From: Paracraurococcus ruber
GTDB taxonomy: Bacteria; Pseudomonadota; Alphaproteobacteria; Acetobacterales; Acetobacteraceae
Direction of reading: 5' to 3'
Assembly (NCBI RefSeq): GCF_004353985.1
Contig: NZ_SMOA01000015.1
Span: 1-55,192, forward strand
DNA length: 55,192 nucleotides
This document shows positions 31,272 through 39,680 of this stretch, one piece after another. The first letter of the stretch is position 1, and every line of letters starts with the position of its first letter. Below the pieces are notes generated by a model. It was not told the DNA's origin. It made no database searches and saw only the letters and a list, made by a program, of their open reading frames with translations. The position numbers and the translations under genes are program-made.

Positions 31272-31309
31272 GCCCCTGCCTGCTGGACCCGGGGGGGGGT
31301 GGCAGGGGC
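31272..31309. promoter_or_regulatory. hairpin with a nine-G run downstream of the tartrate dehydratase
   Basis: A perfect 9-bp stem GCCCCTGCC/GGCAGGGGC (31272-31280 with 31301-31309) with a 20-base loop that contains a run of nine G (31291-31299). It lies 27 bp after the stop codon. No T-run follows. Confidence 0.45.
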
Positions 31310-31446
31310 AACGCGCGGCCGCCACCGGCAATGCGAAGGAGGCACCGGCCTGTGCGCCAGCGCATCGTGGGATGACCGCCGGCGCGGCATGGTCCGGCCA
31401 CGCCCGGCGGGGGGCTCCCCACCCCGCCGGAGAAGGACCCCGGACC

Positions 31447-31794
31447 ATGCCGAGCCTGCCCCGCTTCGCCGCCCTGGCTGCACTGCCTGTCCTGCTCGGC
31501 GCGCAGGCGCCGGCCGAGGCAACCCGGGTGTCCAACTGGGCAGCCGATCCGTCCTTCCGGCTCGTCAACCGCCACAGCCAGCCGATGCACCAGGTCTATG
31601 TCTCGCCCACCGGCCAGCGGGACTGGGGCGCGGACCGGCTGGGGCAGGAGGTGCTGGCGCCCGGCCGCTTCGCCCGCATCACCCTGCCGGCCGGCCGCTG
31701 CGTGAACGATATCCGCGTCATCTTCGCCGATGGGCGGGCGCTGGAGCGCCGGCAGGTGGACACCTGCGTCCTGGCACAGATGGCCTTTCCCTGA
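31447..31794 (+). CDS. secreted hypothetical protein
   Basis: 115 residues. A signal peptide (about residues 1-25, ending QAPAEA) precedes a compact domain with VSPTGQRDWGADRLGQEVL and LPAGRCVNDIRVIF. Two cysteines, in GRCVND and DTCVLA, could form a disulfide in the periplasm. I recall similar unnamed exported proteins in Rhodospirillales but no function. The ATG at 31447 follows GGAGAAGGA and begins the signal peptide. It stands alone on the plus strand. Confidence 0.75.
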   Translation: MPSLPRFAALAALPVLLGAQAPAEATRVSNWAADPSFRLVNRHSQPMHQVYVSPTGQRDWGADRLGQEVLAPGRFARITLPAGRCVNDIRVIFADGRALERRQVDTCVLAQMAFP

Positions 31795-31980
31795 CGCATC
31801 GCATGGGCGAGGCTGCGCCCGGGGCAAGACCGTGCCCCGCAACCGCCGGGGCGGCGCGTGGAGCGGCATGGATGCCGCTTCGCGTGACGACCCCCGCCCT
31901 GCGATCCATGACCCGGAGCGGGTCTCGTGTTCCGAGGGACGCGCGCACCGCTCCAGCCCCGGGTAGCCGGCCGCAATGCC

Positions 31981-32015
31981 GGCATGCGCCCGGGATGGGA
32001 GCCCGGCCGCATGCC
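31981..32015 (+). promoter_or_regulatory. hairpin enclosing the start codons of the racemase-fold gene
   Basis: GGCATGCG (31981-31988) pairs with CGCATGCC (32008-32015), and CCGGG with CCCGG inside, leaving a 7-base loop. The ATG at 32011 is in the right arm and an alternative ATG at 31984 in the left arm. In mRNA this would hide the start codon. Confidence 0.45.
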
Positions 32016-32736
32016 CCGCATCCTCGTGCTCAACGGCAACACCACCCAGGCCATCACCGATCGGATCGCGGCGGCGGCACGCGCGGCGGCGCCGGCGGAT
32101 GCCGAGATCGAGGGTATGACGGCGCCCTACGGCCTGCCGCTGATCGTCACGCGGGCGGACTGGCTGCTGTCGGGGCCGCCGATCCTGGCGGCGCTGGCGG
32201 CGCGGCGCGGGGCCTATGACGCGGCGGTGATCGCCGTGTTCGGCGACCCGGCCCTGGACGCGGCGAAGCTGCTGCTGGATGTCCCGGTGGTCGGCATCTC
32301 GGAAGCCGCCTTCCATGCCGCCGCCATGCTTGGCCGCCGCTTCGGCATCGTCTCCTTCACCGCGGCGCTGCGCCCGATGTTCGAGGACTGCCTGGACCAT
32401 CACGGGCTGCGCTCGCGCTGCGCCGGCTTCCGCATGGGCCCGCCCGATGCGTCCTACCCGGCGGAACTCGGCCCGCCGGAGCAGGCGCAGCTTCTGGCCC
32501 TGGTGCGCGCCAGCATCGAGCAGGACGGGGCGGAGGCGGTGATCCTGGCCGGCGGGCCGCTGGCCGGGTTGGCCCCCCTGCTGCAGCCCCAGGTACCGGT
32601 GCCGCTGGTGGACGGCACGGCGGCGGCGGTACGGCTGGCGGCGGCCCTGGCCGGGCTGCCTCGGCCAGCACGGCCCCAGGCCCCGCGGGTGCTGACCGGC
32701 TACGGGCCGGAGGTGACCTCGCTTTACCGCGGCTGA
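32011..32736 (+). CDS. Asp/Glu/hydantoin racemase-fold protein lacking both catalytic cysteines
   Basis: 241 residues. The fold is recognised from MPRILVLNGNTT at the start and VIAVFGDPALDAAKLLLDVP plus VVGISEAA in the middle, as in hydantoin and allantoin racemases. In those enzymes the first segment reads ACFGDP and a later one LGCAGM; here the cysteine positions are V76 and about G181. Neither catalytic cysteine remains, so the two-base racemase mechanism is excluded. An alternative start at 31984 adds 9 residues; both ATGs sit in the arms of one hairpin (31981-32015). Confidence 0.8.
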   Translation: MPRILVLNGNTTQAITDRIAAAARAAAPADAEIEGMTAPYGLPLIVTRADWLLSGPPILAALAARRGAYDAAVIAVFGDPALDAAKLLLDVPVVGISEAAFHAAAMLGRRFGIVSFTAALRPMFEDCLDHHGLRSRCAGFRMGPPDASYPAELGPPEQAQLLALVRASIEQDGAEAVILAGGPLAGLAPLLQPQVPVPLVDGTAAAVRLAAALAGLPRPARPQAPRVLTGYGPEVTSLYRG

Positions 32737-32807
32737 CGGGGCACCCTGGCGCACCGCTCGCGTTCCGGGCAGGACGCGAACCGCCAAGGACCGGGAGTTG
32801 TTACAGC

Positions 32808-33905
32808 ATGTCGACAGGAGCTTGGCTGCGCCTCGCAGCCGGATGGGGCAGCGTTGCCGTCTTCCTCACCATCGGGGCGCCCTGGCTGGCGGACCTGACG
32901 GATCCCCTCATCGCCGGCGTGCTCTTCGCCTGGCTGATGGGGGTCATCATCTGGCTCGCCTTCGGGGTGGTGCATGAGGCGGAGGAACTGGCGGAAATGC
33001 TGGGCGAGCCCTATGGCACGCTCATCCTCACCCTCTCGATCGTCATCATCGAGGTGGCGCTGATCGCCGCCGTGATGCTGGGCGCGAAGGAAGCGCCGAC
33101 GCTCGGCCGCGACACCATGTTCGCCGTGCTGATGATCGTGCTGAACGGCGTGGTCGGCATCGGCCTGCTGGTCGGTGGGCTGCGCCACCATGAGCAGGCC
33201 TACAACCTTCAGGGCGCCGCCGCCTACCTCGCCGTGGTGATCCCGCTCTCGGTCATCGCCCTGGTGCTGCCGGTCTTCACCACCTCGACCACCGACGGGT
33301 CGTTGACGGCGGTGCAGGCGGCCTTCTTCTCGCTGTTCACCATCCTGCTCTACGGCATCTTCCTGTGGCTGCAGACCGGGCGGCACAGCGGCTATTTCGT
33401 CGACCCGGCGGAGGTGGGGGCCGGCCCGCATGAGGCGCCGCCGCGCAAGCCGGGCGCGCTGCTCCCGCATGTGGCGCTGCTGCTGGCCAACATCCTGCCG
33501 ATCGTCATCCTGGCGAAAAGCCTGGCGGTGGTGCTGGATTTCGGCATCGCCCGGCTGGGCGCCCCGCCGGCCCTGGGCGGCGTGCTGATCGCCATGGTGG
33601 TCTTCACGCCGGAAGGGCTTTCGGCGCTGAAGGCGGTCGCTGGCAACCAGTTGCAGCGGGCGGTGAATCTCTGCCTGGGCGCCGCCACCTCGACGCTCGG
33701 CCTCACCGTGCCGGCGGTGCTGATGATCGGGCTGCTGACCGGGCAGGTGGTGGTGCTGGGCCTGTCGGCGACCGAGATCGTGCTGCTGGTCTCGACCCTG
33801 ATCCTCTCCGCCCTCACCTTCTCCGGGCCGCGCACCACCATGCTGGAAGGGGCGGTGCACCTGACCCTGTTCGCGGTGTACCTGGTGCTGATCTTCAGCC
33901 CGTGA
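32808..33905 (+). CDS. calcium/proton antiporter (CaxA/ChaA type)
   Basis: 365 residues with about eleven hydrophobic segments. The two Ca2+/cation antiporter repeats are recognisable by GVVHEAEELAEMLGEPYGTL in the first half and MVVFTPEGLSALKAVAGNQL in the second; the conserved acidic residues in these stretches bind the cation. It should export Ca2+ (or Na+/K+) for H+ across the inner membrane. Its last 11 bp overlap the end of the FkbM gene on the other strand. Confidence 0.92.
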   Translation: MSTGAWLRLAAGWGSVAVFLTIGAPWLADLTDPLIAGVLFAWLMGVIIWLAFGVVHEAEELAEMLGEPYGTLILTLSIVIIEVALIAAVMLGAKEAPTLGRDTMFAVLMIVLNGVVGIGLLVGGLRHHEQAYNLQGAAAYLAVVIPLSVIALVLPVFTTSTTDGSLTAVQAAFFSLFTILLYGIFLWLQTGRHSGYFVDPAEVGAGPHEAPPRKPGALLPHVALLLANILPIVILAKSLAVVLDFGIARLGAPPALGGVLIAMVVFTPEGLSALKAVAGNQLQRAVNLCLGAATSTLGLTVPAVLMIGLLTGQVVVLGLSATEIVLLVSTLILSALTFSGPRTTMLEGAVHLTLFAVYLVLIFSP

Positions 33906-34650
33906 TCCGCGCCGGCTCGAGGCTGGCATAGACGTCGCCGCTGTTCGCCTCCGGCGGCAGCGCGGCGAGCCAGGCGGCCATGCCGCGTGCATCCAGCGGC
34001 GCGGCCTGGGCGAACTGCATGCTCTCGCCCAGGCAGGCGTTGAAGGCGCGATAGCCCAGTGCCGACAACCGGTCGAGCGCGGCGTAGGCGACGTCCCGCT
34101 GGATGGTGGTGAACTCGAAGGACAGGGCCCGCGGCGGACGGGACAGGCCGGCGAGCGCCACGGCCTCGTACCCCTCCACGTCGATCTTCACGAAGTCCGG
34201 GCGTCCATGCGCGGCGGCCAGGGCATCGAGCGTGGCGACGGGCAGCGTGATCTCGGCATCCCAGGTCTGGCCTTCCCAGCCCGGCGCGCCGTCGGCAGCG
34301 GCGATGAAGGCCGCACTGGCGGTGGCGACGGTGGGGTTGGCGGTGTTCAGCCGCAGCACCGCCTGCCCGGCCCCGGCGCCGACCAGCGCCGCCACGCGCA
34401 CCACGCCGGCATCCCGGCCGAACAGCAGCCGCAGCAGCCGGGCGAGGCGCGGCTGCGGCTCCACCGCCACCACCCGGGCGCCGATCCGGCGGAAGCTCGC
34501 GGTGCGGTCGCCGACATGCGCGCCGACATCGAAGGCAAGGTCGCCAGGGCCGAGGAAGCGGCGATGGAATGCATCCAGCCCTGCGGCACGGCCCGGCGGA
34601 TAGTAGATCCGCAGGGATCGCCCGATGGCGCGGGCGGAGGTCAAGCCCAT
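33895..34650 (-). CDS. FkbM family methyltransferase
   Basis: 251 residues. The SAM-binding motif LAFDVGAHVGDRT is at about residues 38-50, followed by RVVAVEPQP, and the second family signature is PDFVKIDVEGYEAVAL. FkbM-type enzymes O-methylate sugars or small molecules; the target is unknown. The start at 34650 (MGLTSARA) lies only a few bases after the GST stop, so the two are probably cotranscribed. The 3' end overlaps the antiporter gene by 11 bp. Confidence 0.88.
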   Translation of the reverse strand: MGLTSARAIGRSLRIYYPPGRAAGLDAFHRRFLGPGDLAFDVGAHVGDRTASFRRIGARVVAVEPQPRLARLLRLLFGRDAGVVRVAALVGAGAGQAVLRLNTANPTVATASAAFIAAADGAPGWEGQTWDAEITLPVATLDALAAAHGRPDFVKIDVEGYEAVALAGLSRPPRALSFEFTTIQRDVAYAALDRLSALGYRAFNACLGESMQFAQAAPLDARGMAAWLAALPPEANSGDVYASLEPARITG

Positions 34651-34654
34651 GGGA

Positions 34655-35326
34655 TCACCCGGCCGGCGGGGTTTCGTAGCTGGCGAGCAGCCAGGATGCC
34701 GGCTCGGCCAGCGCCTCGGCATACCAGCGCGCCACCAGCGGATGCGCCCGCACCGCGTCCATGTAGGCGCGGGTGGTGGCCGATACCTCCGGCTGCCAGG
34801 CCAGGAAGCGGCCGACCACCGGGGCATACATGGCATCCGCCAGGCCGAAGCGCGGGCCGAACAGGAAGGGCCCGCCATGGGCGGCCAGGCAGTCCGCCCA
34901 GATCGCCTCGATGCGGGCGATGTCGGCCAGGGCCGCCGGGGTGCGGCCCAACCCGGAAAAGTCCCGCCCGATGATGAACCACATGGCCTGGCGCAGGCCG
35001 CGGAAGCCGGTCGCCATCTCCGCCGCGATCGAGCGCGCGACGGCCCGCGCCGCCGGATCGCCGGGCCAGAGCCCGGGTGCCTGCTCGGCGCAGTATTCGC
35101 AGATGGCGAGGCTTTCCCAGACCCGGGCACCCCGGTGCTCCAGATAGGGCACCAGCCCGGCCGGCGTGGCGGCCTGGATGGCCGGGGTGGCGCCGACGCC
35201 TTCCGACCGGACGAAGGGGATCAGCACCTCCTCCACATCGAGCCCGGCGAGATGCACGGCCAGCCAGCCCCGCATGGACCAAGAGGAGTAGCGCTTGTTG
35301 CCGATCAGCAGGCGGCCGTCAGGCAT
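34655..35326 (-). CDS. glutathione S-transferase family protein
   Basis: 223 residues. The N-terminal thioredoxin-like domain begins LLIGNKRYSSWSMRGWLAVHLAG, a form common to one bacterial GST group, with the active-site serines in YSSWS. The helical C-terminal domain contains GPRFGLADAMYAPVVGRFL, the N-capping region. It probably conjugates glutathione to an electrophile or works as a peroxidase; substrate unknown. The ATG at 35326 matches the family start. It shares a 265-bp divergent interval with the aminotransferase gene. Confidence 0.88.
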   Translation of the reverse strand: MPDGRLLIGNKRYSSWSMRGWLAVHLAGLDVEEVLIPFVRSEGVGATPAIQAATPAGLVPYLEHRGARVWESLAICEYCAEQAPGLWPGDPAARAVARSIAAEMATGFRGLRQAMWFIIGRDFSGLGRTPAALADIARIEAIWADCLAAHGGPFLFGPRFGLADAMYAPVVGRFLAWQPEVSATTRAYMDAVRAHPLVARWYAEALAEPASWLLASYETPPAG

Positions 35327-35591
35327 GGTTGGTCCCCGGACGGCGCCGGCCGTCGCCCGTCGGCGAGCCTGGGCGGAAGGGGCTGGCGCAGGGCGGGCGA
35401 CCGGTCGTCCAGCCATGCCCGGGGGCCAGCCGGTCCCTATCCCCGACCTGGGGGTGATGGGCGTTGCGGTCGTGCTGCGTGCCATCCATGGCGGCGGGCT
35501 CCCTCATTCCCTCCCCTAGCATGCCGCCTGGCCGCTTGCCTCCCCGGCCCGAGGGGGTATGCCTGGGTGCCGAACCCGCCGGAGCCGCCCC

Positions 35592-36923
35592 ATGAACGAG
35601 GTCACCGTCCCGCGTCCGAACAACCTGGACGCCTATTGGATGCCCTATTCGGACAATCGCTACTTCAAGGCGAATCCGCGGATGATCGCCCGGGCCGAGG
35701 GCATGCATTACTACACGCCGGAGGGGCGGGAGATCCTGGACGGCACGGCCGGCCTGTGGTGCTGCAATGCCGGCCACGGGCGGCGGGAGATCAAGGAGGC
35801 GATCCAGCAGCAGGCCGCCATCCTCGACTACGCTCCCACCTTCCAGCTCGGGCATCCCATCGCCTTCGAGGCGGCGGCGCGCATCGCCGAGATGACGCCC
35901 GACGGGATGGACAAGGTCTTCTTCACCAATAGCGGGTCGGAGAGCGCGGATACCGCGCTCAAGATCGCCCTGGCCTATCACCGGGCCCGGGGCGAGAGCA
36001 GCCGGGTACGGCTGATCGGGCGGGAGCGGGGCTATCACGGCGTCGGCTTCGGCGGCATGTCGGTGGGCGGCATCGGCGGCAACCGCAAGCAGTTTTCCGG
36101 GTTGCTGCCCTATGTCGACCATCTGCCGCACACGCACGGGATTGCCGAGAACGTCTTCGCGCGCGGCCTGCCGGAACACGGTGCCCACCTGGCCGATGCG
36201 CTGGAGAACCTGGTGGCGCTGCACGGCGCCGAGACCATCGCCGCGGTGATGGTAGAGCCGGTGGCGGGCTCCACCGGCGTGCTGGTCCCGCCCAAGGGCT
36301 ACCTGGAACGCCTCCGGCAGATCTGCACCAAGCACGGCATCCTGCTGATCTTCGACGAGGTCATCACCGGCTTCGGCCGCCTCGGCACCAATTTCGGCGC
36401 CGAGCGGCTGGGCGTGATCCCTGACATCATGACCATGGCCAAGGGCCTGACCAACGCCGCCGTGCCGATGGGGGCCGTCGCCGTCCGGAATGCGGTCTAT
36501 GACGCGGTGGTCGAAGGGTCGCCCGCCGGGATCGAGCTCTTCCACGGCTACACCTATTCCGGCCATCCGCTGGCCGCCGCTGCCGCCATCGCCACCATGG
36601 AACTGCACCGGGCGGAGGACCTGCCCGGCCGGGCGCGGGCCATCGAGCCCTACTGGCAGGAGGCGGCGCACAGCCTGCGCACCCTGCCGAACGTCATCGA
36701 CATCCGCGACTGCGGGTTGATCGCCGGCATCGAGCTGGCGCCGCGCCCGGGCAAGCCGACCCAGCGCGCCCTCGACATCTTCCGCCGCTGCTTCGACGAA
36801 GGCGTGCTGGTGCGCGTCACCGGCGACATCGTCGCCCTGTCGCCGCCGCTGATCATCGAGAAGCCGCATGTGGACCGGCTGATCGGGACGCTGGCGGAGG
36901 CGATCCGGGCGGAGGCGGCCTGA
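35592..36923 (+). CDS. class III aminotransferase, beta-alanine:pyruvate type
   Basis: 443 residues. The N-terminus (NLDAYWMPYSDNRYFKANPR, then GTAGLWCCNAGHGRREI) is that of omega-amino acid:pyruvate transaminases, which convert beta-alanine and pyruvate to malonate semialdehyde and alanine. PLP is held by K284 in TMAKGLTNA, and D in LLIFDEVITGFGR contacts the pyridine nitrogen. Omega-transaminases also accept other amines, so substrate is inferred. The ATG at 35592 is the family start. A TTG-initiated unknown gene follows 10 bp later. Confidence 0.92.
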   Translation: MNEVTVPRPNNLDAYWMPYSDNRYFKANPRMIARAEGMHYYTPEGREILDGTAGLWCCNAGHGRREIKEAIQQQAAILDYAPTFQLGHPIAFEAAARIAEMTPDGMDKVFFTNSGSESADTALKIALAYHRARGESSRVRLIGRERGYHGVGFGGMSVGGIGGNRKQFSGLLPYVDHLPHTHGIAENVFARGLPEHGAHLADALENLVALHGAETIAAVMVEPVAGSTGVLVPPKGYLERLRQICTKHGILLIFDEVITGFGRLGTNFGAERLGVIPDIMTMAKGLTNAAVPMGAVAVRNAVYDAVVEGSPAGIELFHGYTYSGHPLAAAAAIATMELHRAEDLPGRARAIEPYWQEAAHSLRTLPNVIDIRDCGLIAGIELAPRPGKPTQRALDIFRRCFDEGVLVRVTGDIVALSPPLIIEKPHVDRLIGTLAEAIRAEAA

Positions 36924-36933
36924 GGGCGCCGCC

Positions 36934-37677
36934 TTGGCGGCCATCGCCGACCTGCTCAGGGCGATCGCCGCCCTCGTCGCGGCGCTGGCCTGGCCGGCGA
37001 CCGCGGCCCTTGCCCTCTGCCTCTTTCGTCCGCAGATCGGGCGGCTGATCGACCGCGTCAGCCGCGTGAAGCTGCCGGGCATCGAGGCGGAGGCGGAGGT
37101 CCGGCAGCAGATCGAGCAATCCGCCGAGGAGGCGAGGACAAGACCGATCCGCGAGCCGACGCATGCCGAACTGGCGCGCGCGCAGCGGGTGGATGACTTG
37201 GCCCGGAGCGTTCCGGCCGGCTTCCTGCGGCAGGAGGTCGAGCGGCTGGCCGCCGAATACGAGCGCGTCCGGGGATCGATGCCGGGCGGCGCTGCGCGGA
37301 CCCGGGCGATGGAGGTGGTCGTCGCCAAGATGCGCACCATCGGCCGGGCAGCTTGGCCATTGCGGAACGAATTGGTGCAGTCGGCCTCGCCCGGCCGCCG
37401 GCTGCACGCCATCGCCATCCTGCAGGTCGAGCCCGATTACGACCTGCTGGAATGGCTGGCCGAGCGGCCGGCGGTGGAGACGCCCTTCGTCACCTATCAC
37501 GCCATGGTCGCACTCGACGCCGCGGCGGCGGACAGCCGCGCCGCGGTCCATGCGCCGGGGCTCGGCCGGGCACTGGCGCAGGCTGAGGCGAGCCTTGCCG
37601 GCCTGCCCGAGGACGCCGACCGGCGGCAGGTGCTGGCCCGCCTGGCCGATCGGCTGGCGCGGTTGCGCCCGGACTGA
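36934..37677 (+). CDS. membrane-anchored hypothetical protein
   Basis: 247 residues from a TTG start with GAGGG 7 bp upstream. One N-terminal membrane helix (about residues 8-30) is followed by RPQIGRLIDRVSRVKLPGIEAE, a juxtamembrane pattern I have seen in unnamed inner-membrane proteins, then a likely coiled coil (55-120) and a helical C-terminal domain. No catalytic motif is apparent. It lies 10 bp after the aminotransferase and is probably cotranscribed with it. Function unknown. Confidence 0.75.
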   Translation: MAAIADLLRAIAALVAALAWPATAALALCLFRPQIGRLIDRVSRVKLPGIEAEAEVRQQIEQSAEEARTRPIREPTHAELARAQRVDDLARSVPAGFLRQEVERLAAEYERVRGSMPGGAARTRAMEVVVAKMRTIGRAAWPLRNELVQSASPGRRLHAIAILQVEPDYDLLEWLAERPAVETPFVTYHAMVALDAAAADSRAAVHAPGLGRALAQAEASLAGLPEDADRRQVLARLADRLARLRPD

Positions 37678-37779
37678 CCGCGTCCCCTCCGCTGGGCCGG
37701 CCTGGGCCGCCCTTTGCCCCGCCAGGCTGGCCGCCCCATATTCCCCGGCAACGATAACCCGCCCCCTGCGGAGCCTTGC

Positions 37780-38754
37780 ATGAGCGAGACCACCCAAATC
37801 CCCGTCACCGTGCTGACCGGCTATCTCGGCGCCGGCAAGACGACGCTGCTGAACCGCATCCTGTCGGAGAACCACGGCAAGAAATTCGCCGTGGTGATCA
37901 ACGAGTTCGGCGAGCTCGGCGTCGACAACGACCTCGTCGTGGATGCCGACGAGGAAGTGTTCGAAATGAACAACGGCTGCATCTGCTGCACCGTGCGCGG
38001 CGACCTGATCCGCATCATCGGCGGGCTGATGAAGCGGCGCGGCAAGTTCGACGGCATCATCGTCGAGACGACCGGCCTGGCCGACCCCGCCCCCGTGGCG
38101 CAGACCTTCTTCGCCGATGAGGACGTGAAGCGCGCCACCCGGCTCGACGCCATCGTCACCGTGGTGGATGCGAAGAACCTGCCGGCCCGCCTGAAGGACA
38201 GCAAGGAGGCCGAGGAGCAGATCGCCTTCGCCGACATCATCCTGCTCAACAAGATGGATCTGGTCACCGAGGACGAGGCGGCCGAGGTCGAGCGGAAGAT
38301 CCGTGCCATCAATCCCTGGGCCGAGATCCGTCGCAGCACCAAGTCGGCCGTGCCGATCGACGCCGTGATCGGGCGCGAGGCCTTCGACCTGAAGCGCATC
38401 TTGGAGCGGGAGCCTGAATTCCTCTCGGGCGAGGACGACCACGAGCATGACTCGGAGGTGATGAGCGTGTCCTTCGAGGTCTCGAAGCCGGTCGACCCGG
38501 AGAAGTTCAACGCCTGGATGACCCAGCTTCTCGCCAGCAAGGGACAGGACCTACTGCGGACCAAGGGCATCCTGTACTACGCGAACGACGACCGGCGCTT
38601 CGCCTTCCAGGCGGTGCACATGATCGCCGATGGCGACTTCATCGGCCCGGTGCGGGACGGCGATCCGCACAAGTCGAAGATCGTCTTCATCGGGCGTGAC
38701 CTGAACCGGCCGCAGCTGCGGCGCGGGTTCGAGGGATGCCAGGCGGAGGGGTAG
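37780..38754 (+). CDS. CobW/COG0523 family metallochaperone GTPase
   Basis: 324 residues. G1/Walker A is GYLGAGKTT (14-22), the metal-binding CXCC motif is C67-I-C69-C70, then [11 protein letters not shown] and NKMDLV (G4). A short acidic/His stretch (EDDHEHDSE) separates the GTPase domain from the CobW C-terminal domain. Members insert or traffic Zn2+, Co2+ or Fe ions; the CICC form is shared by zinc-linked ones such as ZigA/ZNG1. The ATG at 37780 begins directly before the G domain. A strong hairpin follows the gene. Confidence 0.92.
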   Translation: MSETTQIPVTVLTGYLGAGKTTLLNRILSENHGKKFAVVINEFGELGVDNDLVVDADEEVFEMNNGCICCTVRGDLIRIIGGLMKRRGKFDGIIVETTGLADPAPVAQTFFADEDVKRATRLDAIVTVVDAKNLPARLKDSKEAEEQIAFADIILLNKMDLVTEDEAAEVERKIRAINPWAEIRRSTKSAVPIDAVIGREAFDLKRILEREPEFLSGEDDHEHDSEVMSVSFEVSKPVDPEKFNAWMTQLLASKGQDLLRTKGILYYANDDRRFAFQAVHMIADGDFIGPVRDGDPHKSKIVFIGRDLNRPQLRRGFEGCQAEG

Positions 38755-38790
38755 AGCGGCGCCCGGCCCGGCGGGAGCGTCGCGAAACGT

Positions 38791-38826
38791 CGATCCGCCT
38801 TCCGGTGAAGGACCGAAGGCGGATCG
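38791..38826. terminator. long hairpin downstream of the CobW gene
   Basis: CGATCCGCCTTC (38791-38802) pairs perfectly with GAAGGCGGATCG (38815-38826). CGGT and ACCG extend the stem inward with one bulge, leaving loop GAAGG. It begins 37 bp after the stop codon. It lacks a T-run, so termination is inferred from position and stability only. Confidence 0.5.
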
Positions 38827-39680
38827 CGGTCCGACGTGCTCGCCGCGGCGCCACACGCCACCGCGGGATGACTGATCCAGGTCGATTGGCGTGATCGGCG
38901 GGCGTCGCGGACCGCGCCGGGGCGGCTGGCGGCAGGCCAAGGACGGCACGGGGCGGGGTGCTGCTTCGCTGTCGATGAACGCCCGCGGCATGGCTGTCCG
39001 CGCTGGACCCCATCGGGCGGGAGGCCCGGCGGTGCCGGCGCCCTCGCTGTTCCAGCCGGACGGCCGGCCCCTGCATGACCGCCGGGATCACCGGGTTCGG
39101 CGCGCCGCCCGGCAATGCTGCCCCGACCGGCTTATCCGGTCGCCGGCGCTGTGGCGCTGCCGATCGGCAACGGCAGCGGAACACCCCAGCCAGCCGACCC
39201 CCTCGGGCTCCGGCACCCAGCGGGATGGCGGCCCGTCCAGTCGCCATGGCGTTGAGCATTCCGATTTCGAACCAAAAATCGGCCTCAAGGCCATGTTGCC
39301 CGACCAGGCCCCCTGGGCGGCGACACCCATGCCGGAATCCGCCTGGCACCATCCCTCGCTGACACGATGTGGGGCGCGCACGTCACCGGACCACCTCGGC
39401 TTCCGCCTCGATGGCCGGGGCCGCGCCGGCATCATCCTCAATCTCTCCGGCGTCTCCCAGCGTTCGGGCCCGGTCCGCGTCCCAGCCTCGATCCTCCGGA
39501 TCGCATGCGGTTCGCCCTGGCCGATCTGCGGCATCATGTTCGGGCGTCGGGCGCGGCCAACTTGGTCCGCCTGGCCTCGCGCATGCCCTGGCAGCATCCG
39601 CCCGGGGCGAAGGCGTGGCCCCATTGCCCTGGCCGCGGGCACGTGCTGAGAGGCGTCGAACCCGACGGGAAACCCCAGCG
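38827..39680. other. long non-coding gap between the CobW and WD40 genes
   Basis: About 850 bases with no recognisable gene on either strand. Open frames are low-complexity Arg/Pro/Ala. A less GC-rich spot at 39257-39295 holds two small hairpins (CCGATTT/AAATCGG and GGCCT/AGGCC). It may be a decayed gene beyond recognition or a large regulatory region. Confidence 0.5.

Noticed and set aside
38887-39649. Open frames on both strands in the gap between the CobW and WD40 genes
   Set aside because: Composition is low-complexity, no ribosome site or motif is visible, and no protein family is recognised.
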